NCBI RefSeq assembly: GCF_002944315.1 | Contig: NZ_CP024311.1 | Span: 3,076,501 to 3,140,500, forward strand | Source of the DNA: Rhizobium sp. NXC24 | GTDB taxonomy: Bacteria; Pseudomonadota; Alphaproteobacteria; Rhizobiales; Rhizobiaceae | Length of the DNA: 64,000 bases | Reading direction: 5' to 3' | In this document: positions 8,591-16,689 of the stretch, piece after piece | Numbering within the stretch: the stretch's first letter is position 1 | Layout of the letters: each line of letters opens with the position of its first letter | The notes under the pieces: generated by a model | What the model was told of the DNA's origin: nothing | Databases searched by the model: none | The model's input: only the letters and a program-made list of their open reading frames with translations | Made by a program: the position numbers and the translations under genes

Positions 8591-8926
8591 GATCCCTGCA
8601 TTGCTCCAGCGTCGGTTTCGGTCGGGCTAGTCCCTGATGCGAATATTGCTCTTCACTCTCCAGATCGTTTCGGGCGGCATTTTATTCTCGCCGCTCGCAA
8701 ATATTTTTCGTCGGCGACAATGCCCTGCAGCAGCCTGCCCCACTCTGCACCCGCCTATTCCGCCGCACCAGCAGAATTAGATAAATCATATCAAAACCTT
8801 ATCAGAAAGATGCCATTAGCCGAGAATAATCCGCCAAGACCGGCGATCTCCTTCGACAGCGGAGGCATTGATTGACCCTTGTCCTCCGCTTCGCGTGGCG
8901 ATGCCACTCAAAGAGGAGACAAGACA
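8591..8926. other. Divergent intergenic region, sigma gene to metallo-hydrolase operon
   Basis: This 336-base stretch separates the ECF sigma/anti-sigma pair from the Tat-exported hydrolase operon. It has an AT-rich centre (about 8670-8830), where promoters in both directions probably lie. A reading frame continues upstream of the hydrolase ATG to 8879 but has no ribosome site there. I see no convincing ECF -35/-10 pair, hairpin or small gene. Confidence 0.5.
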
Positions 8927-9904
8927 ATGTTCAACATGACGCGCCGCACTGTTTTGAGCTCGGCCGCGGCAGCAGCCGCTTTCGGCCTGTCGGCGAAGCT
9001 GGAATTCATCCCGTCGCTGGCCAAGGCCGCAACACCGCTTGAACCGGAGGTCGGTTTCTATCGCTACAAGGTCGGGGATGTCGAAGTCACCGCCATTTAT
9101 GACGGCATATGGCGCAAGCCTCATGATCCCGCCTTCATCAAGAACGCCTCGGTCGAGGATACCAAGCAAGCACTGGCCGCCGCCGGCCAAACGACAGAAT
9201 TCATGCCTATCCCACTCACAGTCGTCGTCCTGAAGATCGGCGACCGGCTGGTCATGATGGATGCGGGCTCCGGCGTCGGCCAATGGCAGGCCAATGCGAC
9301 CCATCTGCCCGCCAACATGGCCGCGGCCGGTATCGACTACAAGAACATCGATACGGTGATCATCTCGCATTTCCATCCCGATCATGTCTGGGGCCTGATG
9401 GAAAAAGGCACGAATGAACCGGTTTTCGCCCACGCCGAACTCGTTACCAATGCCGACGAATTCAATTGGTGGACTGCGCCCGACCGTGTCGACAAGCTAG
9501 CCCCGGGCCGCAAGGACGCCGGAAAACGCATCGGCGCCGTCTTTCCGAAATGGAACAACTGGAAATTGGTCGGCGATGGCGCAGAAGTGGCTCCCGGCGT
9601 CCACCTCGTCGCCGCACCCGGCCATACGCCCGGCCATTCCACCTTCCTTGTCGCCTCGGGCAAGGAACAGCTACTCGTCTCCGCCGACGTCATGTACGTG
9701 CCGGCGCTGCTCGCTCCCCACCCGGAATGGGAGGGTAGCTACGATCAGGACGGGCCGGCAGCCGTCGTCACGCGCCGCAAGCTGGTCGATCGCGTCATCG
9801 CCGACAATATCAAGATCTGCGGCTCGCATTTCCCCTTCCCGGGCTCCGGCACCTTCGTGAAGGACGGCAACGCCTACGGCTTTACCCCGACAACACAGGC
9901 CTGA
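8927..9904 (+). CDS. Tat-exported MBL-fold metallo-hydrolase
   Basis: The 325-residue protein begins MFNMTRRTVLSSAAAAAAFG, a twin-arginine signal with an alanine-rich core and cleavage near LAKA-A, so it is folded before export to the periplasm. The metallo-beta-lactamase motif H148-F-H-P-D-H153 and later PGHTPGHS and SADVMY give the two-metal site. Overall layout resembles the methyl-parathion-hydrolase-like/lactonase branch. GAGGAG stands 9 bases before ATG 8927; a longer frame from 8879 lacks a ribosome site. It heads an apparent operon with a TPR protein and DoxX, divergent from an ECF sigma factor. The substrate is unknown. Confidence 0.88.
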   Translation: MFNMTRRTVLSSAAAAAAFGLSAKLEFIPSLAKAATPLEPEVGFYRYKVGDVEVTAIYDGIWRKPHDPAFIKNASVEDTKQALAAAGQTTEFMPIPLTVVVLKIGDRLVMMDAGSGVGQWQANATHLPANMAAAGIDYKNIDTVIISHFHPDHVWGLMEKGTNEPVFAHAELVTNADEFNWWTAPDRVDKLAPGRKDAGKRIGAVFPKWNNWKLVGDGAEVAPGVHLVAAPGHTPGHSTFLVASGKEQLLVSADVMYVPALLAPHPEWEGSYDQDGPAAVVTRRKLVDRVIADNIKICGSHFPFPGSGTFVKDGNAYGFTPTTQA

Positions 9905-9923
9905 ACACTCAAGGAGATCTATC

Positions 9924-10385
9924 ATGTTCAAATACGCAATTTTTGGCGCTGCCAGCCTTTGCGCCGCCACCATCCTTCCCGCGGCCATCGCGCTTCCGGC
10001 TTTCGCCGTCGACAACATGGAAACCACGGATGCACCTGACCTGACCTCCGTTCGCGCCAAGATCGACGCGAAGGACTATACCGGCGCATTGGCCGAACTC
10101 CGCGGCTTGGCCGAGGATCATCAGCAGGCGGACGTCTACAATCTTCTGGGCTTCACGCTCAGAAAGACCGGCGATTTCCAGACGTCGCTGACCTACTACA
10201 CTAAGGCGCTGGAACTGCAGCCCAATCACAAGGGCGCCCGCGAATATCTCGGCGAACTCTATGTCGAGACCGGCAATATGGACAAAGCAAAAGAACAACT
10301 GGCGACGCTGAAGCAGCTTTGCCCAAGCGGCTGCGAAGAGCTCGAGGACCTGCAAAAGGCGATCGACACCAAGACTGTCAACTAA
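9924..10385 (+). CDS. Secreted tetratricopeptide-repeat protein
   Basis: The 153-residue protein has a Sec signal peptide (MFKYAIFGAASLCAATILPA..., cleavage near AFA-V) and two or three TPR units (KIDAKDYTGALAELRGLAED; DVYNLLGFTLRKTGDFQTSLTYYTKALEL; GAREYLGELYVETGNMDKAKEQLATL), ending with a Cys pair (LCPSGC). It is a likely periplasmic scaffold. It lies 19 bases after the Tat hydrolase with AAGGAG before the ATG, so the two are co-transcribed. Confidence 0.85.
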   Translation: MFKYAIFGAASLCAATILPAAIALPAFAVDNMETTDAPDLTSVRAKIDAKDYTGALAELRGLAEDHQQADVYNLLGFTLRKTGDFQTSLTYYTKALELQPNHKGAREYLGELYVETGNMDKAKEQLATLKQLCPSGCEELEDLQKAIDTKTVN

Positions 10386-10400
10386 CCCCGAGAAAACAGT

Positions 10401-10430
10401 GCCTGCGAAGCCGAACGATGCCTCGCAGGC
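10401..10430 (+). other. Intercistronic hairpin between TPR and DoxX genes
   Basis: GCCTGCGA (10401-10408) pairs perfectly with TCGCAGGC (10423-10430) around a 14-nt loop. No T-run follows, so it is more likely an RNA-stability or partial-attenuation element than a full terminator. It ends 18 bases before the DoxX ATG, close to its ribosome site (GGAGG). Confidence 0.45.
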
Positions 10431-10448
10431 CTATTTGGAGGTGATGAG

Positions 10449-10925
10449 ATGGACCATTTGGAAAATGCAAATGTCATACATCCAATGGACATGACGCTGC
10501 TGGCCGGACGGCTGTTGATGGCCTGGATATTCCTACATGAGGGCATGGCGTTGGCGCTCAATTTCGACGCCGCTGTCATCGCCATGGCGAAGCTTGGTGT
10601 TTTCGAGCTGCTGGTGGTTGCCGTAATCGCGTTGCAGCTTGGCGCGGGCCTTTCGATCGCGCTCGGCTTGCTGACTCGCCTCGGCGCCTTGTCGCTCGGG
10701 CTGTTCTGCCTGTCGACAGCGCTGATGTTCCATACGGATTTCGCCAACCACAACGAAATCCTGCATTTCGAAAAGGACCTAGCCATCGCCGGCGGCATGT
10801 TCGTTCTGGTCACGACGGGTGCCGGCACACTCTCCGCGGATCGCTTCCTCGAGCGCCGCATCATGGCTTCGGATGACAAGTCCCGCAAACCGCTGCGCCG
10901 CGCGGTCGAGAGAGGCATTCTTTGA
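10449..10925 (+). CDS. DoxX-family membrane protein
   Basis: The 158-residue protein has four hydrophobic segments (LLAGRLLMAWIFLHEGM, LGVFELLVVAVIALQLGAGL, LGALSLGLFCLSTALMF, LAIAGGMFVLVTTGAG) in the DoxX arrangement. Its HTDFANHNEILHFEKDLAIAGGM stretch is the family signature. Members are small inner-membrane proteins often linked with thiol or oxidative stress and exported redox proteins; the biochemical role is poorly defined. TTTGGAGGTG upstream supports the ATG start. It is the third gene of the MBL-TPR-DoxX operon. Confidence 0.85.
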   Translation: MDHLENANVIHPMDMTLLAGRLLMAWIFLHEGMALALNFDAAVIAMAKLGVFELLVVAVIALQLGAGLSIALGLLTRLGALSLGLFCLSTALMFHTDFANHNEILHFEKDLAIAGGMFVLVTTGAGTLSADRFLERRIMASDDKSRKPLRRAVERGIL

Positions 10926-10959
10926 ATGCCTCAGAAATATCCATCGACGTGAAATCCTT

Positions 10960-10992
10960 GTCGAAAACAGCCTGTCACGAGCTGTTTTCGAC
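10960..10992 (+). terminator. Long perfect inverted repeat after DoxX, probable terminator
   Basis: GTCGAAAACAGC (10960-10971) and GCTGTTTTCGAC (10981-10992) make a perfect 12-bp stem with a 9-nt loop. A run of six T begins 12 bases later (11004-11009), further than in a textbook intrinsic terminator. It separates the DoxX operon from the operator and aminotransferase gene downstream. Confidence 0.55.
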
Positions 10993-11005
10993 ATTCTGAC
11001 AGATT

Positions 11006-11019
11006 TTTTAAGCTTAAAA
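11006..11019. promoter_or_regulatory. Palindromic operator candidate, site 1 (TTTTAAGCTTAAAA)
   Basis: This is a perfect 14-bp palindrome about 117 bases before the aminotransferase start, in an otherwise GC-rich region. Near-identical copies stand at 23872-23885, 31060-31073 and 31190-31203, with a weaker one at 16341-16354, all in intergenic DNA of the same catabolic island. A winged-helix dimer of the MarR type would bind a site of this size and symmetry. Confidence 0.55.
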
Positions 11020-11135
11020 CTTTTTCCTTGAAATACGTCTCGTTTTGGATAACCATCCCACGATGAAGGGCAAATCCGAGCGCCGTCATTCGCGACGGAA
11101 CGACCCGTTGACATCAGGATTTCAGGAAAAGTTCT

Positions 11136-12344
11136 TTGTCTCCTCCGCCATCGCACAGCTTGTCCGAAACCGCACGCAACCGAAACGCCTTCGAAGGCAT
11201 TCGCGCCCAGATCCGTGATCTGCGAACCGACAATATCGCCGTGCTTGCCAAGCGCGCTCGCGAGCTCGGCGGTGTTATTCCGCTATGGTTCGGCGAAGGC
11301 GACATGGTGACACCAGCCTTCATCCGCGACGCAGCCAAGAAGGCGCTGGACGAGGGCCAGACCTTCTACGTGCCGAACATGCGCGGCCTTCCGGCCCTGA
11401 ACGAAGCCCTCTGCGACTATCAGACCCAATGGCATGGCCGCCCCATCCCGATCGAGCGCACCACCGTCGCGCCCGGCGGCATGCAGGCGCTCTACATGGC
11501 CCTGGAGCTGCTGGTCGATGTCGGCACCAATGTCGTCTATGTCGCGCCGCAATGGCCGAATATCCACAATGCCATCCATCTAATCGGCGGTGAGCCACGC
11601 CCGGTGTCGCTCGATTTCGACACAGATTGGCGGCTCGACATCGACAAGCTCTTCGCGCGCTGCGATGCCCGCACCCGCGCCATCTTTCTGTCGACGCCTG
11701 CCAATCCAACCGGATGGACGGCAACACGCGAGGAGATGCAGGCGCTGCTCGATTTCAGCCGCCGTACCGGCATCTGGATCATCTCCGATGAAGTCTATGC
11801 CCGCCTCTATTTCCACGGAGAGATCGCACCGTCGATCCTTCAGGTGGCCGACGATGGCGACCGGGTGATCGCCGTCAACAGTTTCTCCAAGGCCTGGGCG
11901 ATGACCGGCTGGCGCATCGGCTGGCTTACACACCCCTCGGCCATTGCCGATCAGCTCGGCGCCATGACGCAATACGTAAACAGCGGCACCTCGGCGATGG
12001 TCCAGGCGGGCGGCGTCGCGGCGATCCGCGAGGGCGAGCCGCTGATCGCCGAAATCCGCGCCAGGATCAAAGCCGGCCTCGATCTCGCCTATGAAAAGCT
12101 GCCGCAGATACCTGGCATCATCCTGCCGGAAAAGCCGCGCGGCGGCATGTATGCTTTCTTCGCGCTTGAAGGCGAAGCCGATGCGACGGCAGTCTGCGAG
12201 CGCATTCTCGAAACAGCGCGCGTTGGCCTCGCGCCCGGCTATCACTTCGGGGAATCCGCGCGCGCATTCCTGCGCATGTGCACATTCCGGGACACCGAAC
12301 AGATGCGTGTCGCACTCGATCGCATGGTCGACGCGATGAAATGA
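11136..12344 (+). CDS. Class I/II pyridoxal-phosphate aminotransferase
   Basis: The 402-residue enzyme is a fold-type I aspartate/aromatic-type aminotransferase: NPTGWTATREEM (the NPxG motif), ISDEVYARLYF (Asp and Tyr contacting PLP), NSFSKAWAMTGWRIGW with the catalytic Lys in SFSKAW, and the C-terminal substrate arginine region near RAFLRMCTF. It starts with TTG preceded by AGGAAAA; no better start is in frame. An amino-acid-type ABC binding protein and permease follow. The operator in front and the indolepyruvate oxidoreductase in the same island make tryptophan (giving indolepyruvate) an attractive substrate, but this is inferred from context. Confidence 0.85.
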   Translation: MSPPPSHSLSETARNRNAFEGIRAQIRDLRTDNIAVLAKRARELGGVIPLWFGEGDMVTPAFIRDAAKKALDEGQTFYVPNMRGLPALNEALCDYQTQWHGRPIPIERTTVAPGGMQALYMALELLVDVGTNVVYVAPQWPNIHNAIHLIGGEPRPVSLDFDTDWRLDIDKLFARCDARTRAIFLSTPANPTGWTATREEMQALLDFSRRTGIWIISDEVYARLYFHGEIAPSILQVADDGDRVIAVNSFSKAWAMTGWRIGWLTHPSAIADQLGAMTQYVNSGTSAMVQAGGVAAIREGEPLIAEIRARIKAGLDLAYEKLPQIPGIILPEKPRGGMYAFFALEGEADATAVCERILETARVGLAPGYHFGESARAFLRMCTFRDTEQMRVALDRMVDAMK

Positions 12345-12423
12345 CGGCCCCGCCCATAGCGGCGGACCGGCAATACCCGCGGGCAGATGGCGCCGGCGGT
12401 CATAACCAGAGGGAGACAATCAA

Positions 12424-13221
12424 ATGAATTTTACCCGTCGTAATCTACTGGTCCTTGCGACCGTCGTCGGCATGGCCGGCGGCAGCCACTTCGCCTATGC
12501 CGCCGACGTGCTGAATGTCGGCTCCTATCCGAACAATCCGCCATTTGAATACAAGACCGACAGCGGTACCTTCGAAGGCTTCGAGGTCGATATCGTCAAC
12601 GAGGCTGCCAAGCGCGCCGGCATGACGACCAACATAGCCGACTATGGCTTCCAGGCCCTGTTTGCCGCCACCAGCTCCAAGCGCATCGATGTGGCGATCT
12701 CCTCGATCACCATCACGCCGGAGCGTCTGAAATCGCAGTCCTTCACCCAGCCCTATTACGATTCCGACATGGGTATCGCCACCAAGGACGGTAGCGCGAT
12801 CAAAGGGCTCGCCGATCTCAAGAGCAAGACCATCGGCGTCCTTTCCGGCTCGACCGGCGAGAAGTGGGTCAACGACAACAAGGCCGCCAACGGTTTTGCC
12901 GACGTCAAGGGTTACAACGCCCAGCAAGATATGTTCCTCGATCTCGGCGCCGGCCGCATCGATGCCGTCGTCAGCGACATTCCCGGCATGCAATATCTCT
13001 TCGTCAAGACCAAGGGCTTTGCCATCAAGGATCGCATCAAGACCGGCGAACAATACGGCCTGATGATGGCCAAGGATTCGCCGCTCGTCGCCAAGATCAA
13101 CGACGCCATCACTGCGATGAAGAAGGACGGTACGCTCGAAAAGATCCACGAAAAGTGGTTTGGCAGCAAGGCGCCCGCCGGCTCCTCCACCGTCACCGAA
13201 ATGCCTATCCCCAAGGCGTGA
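12424..13221 (+). CDS. ABC transporter substrate-binding protein, polar amino-acid family
   Basis: The 265-residue family 3 solute-binding protein has a cleavable signal peptide (RRNLLVLATVVGMAGGSHFAYA-A) and the family signatures GFEVDIVNEAAKRAG and LTPERLKS-type (ITPERLKSQSFTQPYY). It should bind an amino acid or related compound in the periplasm and pass it to the permease just downstream. GAGGGAGA lies before the ATG. It follows the aminotransferase by 79 bases, so uptake and transamination of the same amino acid is a reasonable model. Confidence 0.9.
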   Translation: MNFTRRNLLVLATVVGMAGGSHFAYAADVLNVGSYPNNPPFEYKTDSGTFEGFEVDIVNEAAKRAGMTTNIADYGFQALFAATSSKRIDVAISSITITPERLKSQSFTQPYYDSDMGIATKDGSAIKGLADLKSKTIGVLSGSTGEKWVNDNKAANGFADVKGYNAQQDMFLDLGAGRIDAVVSDIPGMQYLFVKTKGFAIKDRIKTGEQYGLMMAKDSPLVAKINDAITAMKKDGTLEKIHEKWFGSKAPAGSSTVTEMPIPKA

Positions 13222-13315
13222 TCAAAAGATCATTTTCGTTGAAATCTCTACGCCGGCCCTCTCGGCCGGCGTAATTGTGCTAGACCTTCATTCTGTTCGC
13301 CTGATGGGAGTGCCA

Positions 13316-13990
13316 ATGTCGCTCGTCGATACTTTCTTCAATTCCGACGTCATGATTTCGGCCTTCCCCCAATTGCTGCGCGGTCTCTGGATGACGCTGG
13401 CGCTCGGCGTGGTCAGCATCCTCATCGGCGTTTCCGGCGGGCTCGTCGTCAGCCTGATCCGCCTTTATGCGCCGAAGCCCTTCCGGCTGCTGACGGTCGC
13501 CTATATCGACATCATGCGCGCCATGCCGATGCTCGTGGTGCTGATCCTGATCTACTACGCCCTGCCCTTTGTCGGCATCAGCTTCTCGGCCTGGTGGTCT
13601 GCGATCCTGGGCTTCTCGATCGTGCTGGCCGCCTATTCCGCGGAAGTCTTCCGGTCCGGCATTGAGAGCGTACCGCGCGGTCAGTTCGAAGCCGCCGCCG
13701 CTCTCGGCATTCCCTTCCTGGTAACGCTCTATAAGGTCGTGCTGCCGCAGGCGATCCGCATCGTCATTCCGCCGACCACGAGCAATTGCGTCTCGATGTT
13801 CAAGGATACGTCGCTCGCTTCGACCGTGGCTTTGCCGGAACTCTTGAAGGAGGGACAGAATGCGCAGGGCTTCTATGCTAACCCCTCGCCGCTGATCATG
13901 GCCGCGCTGATCTATATCATCCTGCTCTGGCCGATGGTGCGGCTTGTGAGTGTGCTCGAAAAGAGATTCAAGAGCGAGAAGGCGCGGTAG
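13316..13990 (+). CDS. ABC transporter permease, polar amino-acid (HisM/GltK) family
   Basis: This is a multi-span permease with the inner-membrane-component signature EAAAALGIPFLVTLYKVVLPQAIRIVIPP (EAA loop contacting the ATPase) and the N-terminal GLWMTLALGVVSI helix. ATG 13316 has GGGAG five bases before it; a second in-frame ATG is at 13304, and the frame is open further upstream without support. The gene lies 94 bases after the binding protein. No ATP-binding subunit is encoded next to it, which is unusual; it must borrow one or use a gene elsewhere. Confidence 0.88.
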   Translation: MSLVDTFFNSDVMISAFPQLLRGLWMTLALGVVSILIGVSGGLVVSLIRLYAPKPFRLLTVAYIDIMRAMPMLVVLILIYYALPFVGISFSAWWSAILGFSIVLAAYSAEVFRSGIESVPRGQFEAAAALGIPFLVTLYKVVLPQAIRIVIPPTTSNCVSMFKDTSLASTVALPELLKEGQNAQGFYANPSPLIMAALIYIILLWPMVRLVSVLEKRFKSEKAR

Positions 13991-14090
13991 AGCAATTCCA
14001 GGAAAAGTGCGTAGCGGTTTTCCGTCCGGAATTGCGAAAGAACAAAGAGATAGAGCGGTTCTGCAATTCCGTGAAAAGCTGAACCGGTAG
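13989..14090. repeat. Rhizobial-type intergenic palindromic repeat
   Basis: Nested inverted repeats, GCAATTCC...GGAATTGC (13992-13999/14028-14035) enclosing GGAAAA...TTTTCC, are followed by AAAGAGATAGAGCGGTTC and a later GAACCG. This wording matches a repeat I know to be abundant between genes in rhizobia. It separates the permease from the convergent MarR gene and may also end transcription from either side. Confidence 0.6.
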
Positions 14091-14103
14091 GCGGTAATAG
14101 CCA

Positions 14104-14619
14104 TCAATCGAAGGCAGCACCGGAAAGGTGATTGTTAACGGACGCCTTCACTCCGCCAATATCCTTCCAGACTTCGGCGATTATGGCGGGATCGACATCG
14201 GCCATCATGTCCCGCAACCAGCCCTCATGGGCGGCGGCCATGGCGGTGAACAGCTCCTCGCCCTTCTTCGTCAGCCTGGCGACCGTCACGCGCCGGTCAC
14301 CGTCGGGCGTCGCACGCAGAACCAGGCCATCCGTTTCCAGCCGCTCGACCAATCCCGTCACATTGCCGTTGGTGACCATCGTACGCTTGGAAAGTTCGCC
14401 AAGCCGCAGGCCCTCGCGCTCACGATAGAGCTGGGCCATCAGGTCGAATTGCGGCAAGGTCGCGCCGAACTCGTTGCGAAGGCGGCGGCGGATTTCCTGC
14501 GATATCAGCTTTGTGGTCGACAGCATGCGCAGCCAGAGCCGCAGCTCCTGCTTTTTGCCCTCTTGTGTCCCCTGGACGATGATTTCCAGATCGACGGTTT
14601 CACTTTCGGACTCAGCCAT
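14104..14619 (-). CDS. MarR-family transcriptional regulator
   Basis: The 171-residue protein has a winged helix-turn-helix (LRLGELSKRTMVTNGNVTGLVERLETDGL) and wing (ATPDGDRRVTVARLTKKGEE) flanked by dimerisation helices. It lies in the same direction as, and 98 bases downstream of, the FAD-oxidoreductase gene, but has its own candidate promoter. MarR proteins commonly repress aromatic-compound catabolism and release DNA on binding an aromatic acid or its CoA thioester. It is one of two MarR genes in the island and a candidate for binding either shared operator motif. Confidence 0.92.
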   Translation of the reverse strand: MAESESETVDLEIIVQGTQEGKKQELRLWLRMLSTTKLISQEIRRRLRNEFGATLPQFDLMAQLYREREGLRLGELSKRTMVTNGNVTGLVERLETDGLVLRATPDGDRRVTVARLTKKGEELFTAMAAAHEGWLRDMMADVDPAIIAEVWKDIGGVKASVNNHLSGAAFD

Positions 14620-14661
14620 GATGTCAGCTCAAATCACCGCGTTGCAATTTCATACACGAAC

Positions 14662-14690
14662 GGTCTACGGAGCAATATTTCAAATGTCAA
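14662..14690 (-). promoter_or_regulatory. Candidate sigma-70 promoter for the MarR gene
   Basis: On the minus strand TTGACA (14690-14685) is followed after 17 bases by TAGACC (14667-14662). The -35 is perfect and the -10 weak. It stands about 43 bases before the MarR ATG at 14619. Confidence 0.35.
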
Positions 14691-14717
14691 AGGTTTACGC
14701 GTCAAGCTCGAAGACAG

Positions 14718-16286
14718 TCATTTCGCCAGCATTTTCCCCAGCATGAAGCCGGAGCCGGCGCCCGTACCCGCGCCCGGCCAGGTAGACGCGCCGCACATAT
14801 AGAGCGAGCCGACAGGCGTCTTATAGCGCGAATAGCCGGCGACCGGGCGAAACAGGAAATTCTGGTCGAGGTGGTGGCTGCCGGAAAGATTATCGCCGCC
14901 GATCAGATTGGGATTTTCACGTTCGAGATCGAGGGGCGAAAACACCGACCGGCCCAATATCTTCGTCCGCAAACCCGGCGCATAGCGCTCGATGATGTCG
15001 AGCACACGCTCGGCATAGGCGTCTTTCACCTCGTCCCAACTTCCTCCATTGATCTCACCAGCCGCATCGCGACTGAACTCCGCCGGCAGAACACGAACCT
15101 GTATCCAGAGCACATGCTGTCCATCCGGCGCACGCGACGGGTCGATCGCCGTCGGCTGGCCCACCACCAATGCCGGCTCGACCGGCAAAAGCCCGCCCAT
15201 TGCCTCGGCATAGACACGCGACATCATCTCCAGATCCGGCGCAATGTGGATATAGGCGAATGTCTTGAGCTCCTTGCCGGCCGTCCAATCCGGCAGACCA
15301 GAGAGCGCCAGATGGATCATCATCGTACCGGGTCCGGCGCGGAAGCGGGCAAGCCTGCGGTCGAACTCCTGGCGCGAAGCATCCTGATCGAGAAGCTTTC
15401 CGAACAGGATCTGCGGATGGACATTGGCGATGACAGCGCGCTTGGCTTCATAACGGCGCCCATCGGCAAGCACGACACCAGTCGCCTTGCCGCCGCTGGT
15501 GACGATCTTGTCGACGCGCGTGCCTAACATCAGCTCGCCACCTTTGGCCTTGAGCACGCCGACCATCGCCTTCACGATCGTATCTGCACCCCCTTTGCCG
15601 ATCACCATGCCGAATGCCTGGTTGGCCATCGATTCAAGATAGGGAAAAAGCGCGCCGCCGGCGACATCGGGAGCGAAATCGAGATGCAGCCCCCAGGCGG
15701 CCATCATCGTCTTGAGCTTGGCATTCTGGAATCGCGCATCGAGAAAATCGCGTGGCGAGGCAAACAGCATCCGCGCGGTGTCATAGAGCCAGCCGGCCCC
15801 CTTTGCCCGCCACGCCTTCCAGACGACTCCTGCCGCAGCCACCGACGGCATCGGTGCACCGAGCAGGCCGAAAATATGGGGCGCATCCGAACCAAATTCC
15901 GACAGCATGGCCCGCCAGGCAGCAGCATCCTGCGGCGAAATATCGGCGATCGCACCCGTGGTCTTTTCCAGATCGGTGCTGACACCGAGATAGGTGCCGT
16001 CGCGGAAGACGCTGGCAAAACAATCGACCGCCGGCACAAAGCCGAGGCCCTCGGCGATCAATTCGTTCTTGTACTGCGCGAAAAAGGCGGAGCCGGCGAA
16101 CATCGAGAGATTCATGGCGCAAAGGTCATGCCGAAAGCCCGGCAGCGTCACCTCGCGGGTTTTCACGGCACCGCCCGGCTCGGCATTGCCCTCGATGACG
16201 GCAACCTTCCAGCCTTTCGCCGCCAGATGCACCGCCGCCGCCAAGCCATTATGACCGGCGCCTACAATGATCGCATCATAGCTCAT
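14718..16286 (-). CDS. FAD-dependent oxidoreductase, phytoene-desaturase-like family (copy 1)
   Basis: The 522-residue protein begins MSYDAIIVGAGHNGLAAAVHLAA, a Rossmann FAD-binding motif (GAGxxG), with EGNAEPGGAVKTRE following. The C-terminal flavin motif is LYMCGASTWPGAGTGAGSGF. It belongs to the crtI/amine-oxidase superfamily (NAD(P)/FAD-dependent oxidoreductases). ATG 16286 is chosen because GAGGG stands before it and the Rossmann motif starts at residue 4; a longer frame to 16334 lacks this. It is paralogous to the protein at 17547-19136, and the two flank an isatin-hydrolase-like gene. That context suggests oxidation of an indolic intermediate rather than carotenoid desaturation; no crt genes are present. 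Confidence 0.85.
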   Translation of the reverse strand: MSYDAIIVGAGHNGLAAAVHLAAKGWKVAVIEGNAEPGGAVKTREVTLPGFRHDLCAMNLSMFAGSAFFAQYKNELIAEGLGFVPAVDCFASVFRDGTYLGVSTDLEKTTGAIADISPQDAAAWRAMLSEFGSDAPHIFGLLGAPMPSVAAAGVVWKAWRAKGAGWLYDTARMLFASPRDFLDARFQNAKLKTMMAAWGLHLDFAPDVAGGALFPYLESMANQAFGMVIGKGGADTIVKAMVGVLKAKGGELMLGTRVDKIVTSGGKATGVVLADGRRYEAKRAVIANVHPQILFGKLLDQDASRQEFDRRLARFRAGPGTMMIHLALSGLPDWTAGKELKTFAYIHIAPDLEMMSRVYAEAMGGLLPVEPALVVGQPTAIDPSRAPDGQHVLWIQVRVLPAEFSRDAAGEINGGSWDEVKDAYAERVLDIIERYAPGLRTKILGRSVFSPLDLERENPNLIGGDNLSGSHHLDQNFLFRPVAGYSRYKTPVGSLYMCGASTWPGAGTGAGSGFMLGKMLAK

Positions 16287-16689
16287 TGATTTGATCCCTC
16301 TTATGTCGTGATTATTATTGGCATATGCATACATTTTGAGCTTTAAGCTTCAAGTACCGGCGACGGAAAATTGCCGTGAACAACCACAACCAAATGTCGT
16401 TTCCGCAGGAAAATAGCGCATAAATAGCCTTTATTTTCCGGCGATTGCGTGCGTTGCAGGTGACGGCCCACCTGTGCCGTTTTTGGTCCTTGAACCACCG
16501 GCGGAATGCTTGCAATATCATATATTGTAACATAGGCTCGCCATCATCCAGCCGCCGCTGGACGGGCCCTTTGCGATGTGAGGAACGCGGCCGCGCTCTC
16601 GGCGGCAACGGCTTTCGAGCTTGGTCCTGAACCGAAGGCTCCAGCAGGGTTTTCGGAACAAGACCATACCAAACCACGGGGAACCCAAC
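16287..16689. other. Divergent control region between FAD oxidoreductase and isatin-hydrolase-like gene
   Basis: This is a 403-base region with an AT-rich half nearest the FAD gene. It holds the shared element described at 16324-16354 and a further inverted repeat, CAATAT-CAT-ATATTG, at about 16511-16525. The last 130 bases before the hydrolase are GC-rich and show no clear promoter. A 120-codon frame on the minus strand has no coding character and is taken as chance. Confidence 0.5.
16324..16354. promoter_or_regulatory. Shared element (TATGCATA...TGAGCTT) plus weak palindromic site
   Basis: Bases 16324-16345 match 19 of 22 positions of 23770-23791 in the same orientation: both begin TATGCATA and contain TGAGCTT. 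Overlapping the end is CTTTAAGCTTCAAG (16341-16354), matching 11 of 14 positions of the TTTTAAGCTTAAAA palindrome. It stands 38 bases upstream of the FAD-oxidoreductase ATG, as expected for an operator or -35 region. Confidence 0.45.

Noticed and set aside
8591..8926. EcfG-type or other ECF promoter upstream of the Tat hydrolase
   Set aside because: No GGAAC-N16/17-CGTT or other consistent -35/-10 pair was found on either strand.
14718..16286. Carotenoid biosynthesis desaturase
   Set aside because: The family resemblance is real, but there is no phytoene synthase or other crt gene, and the context is aromatic catabolism.
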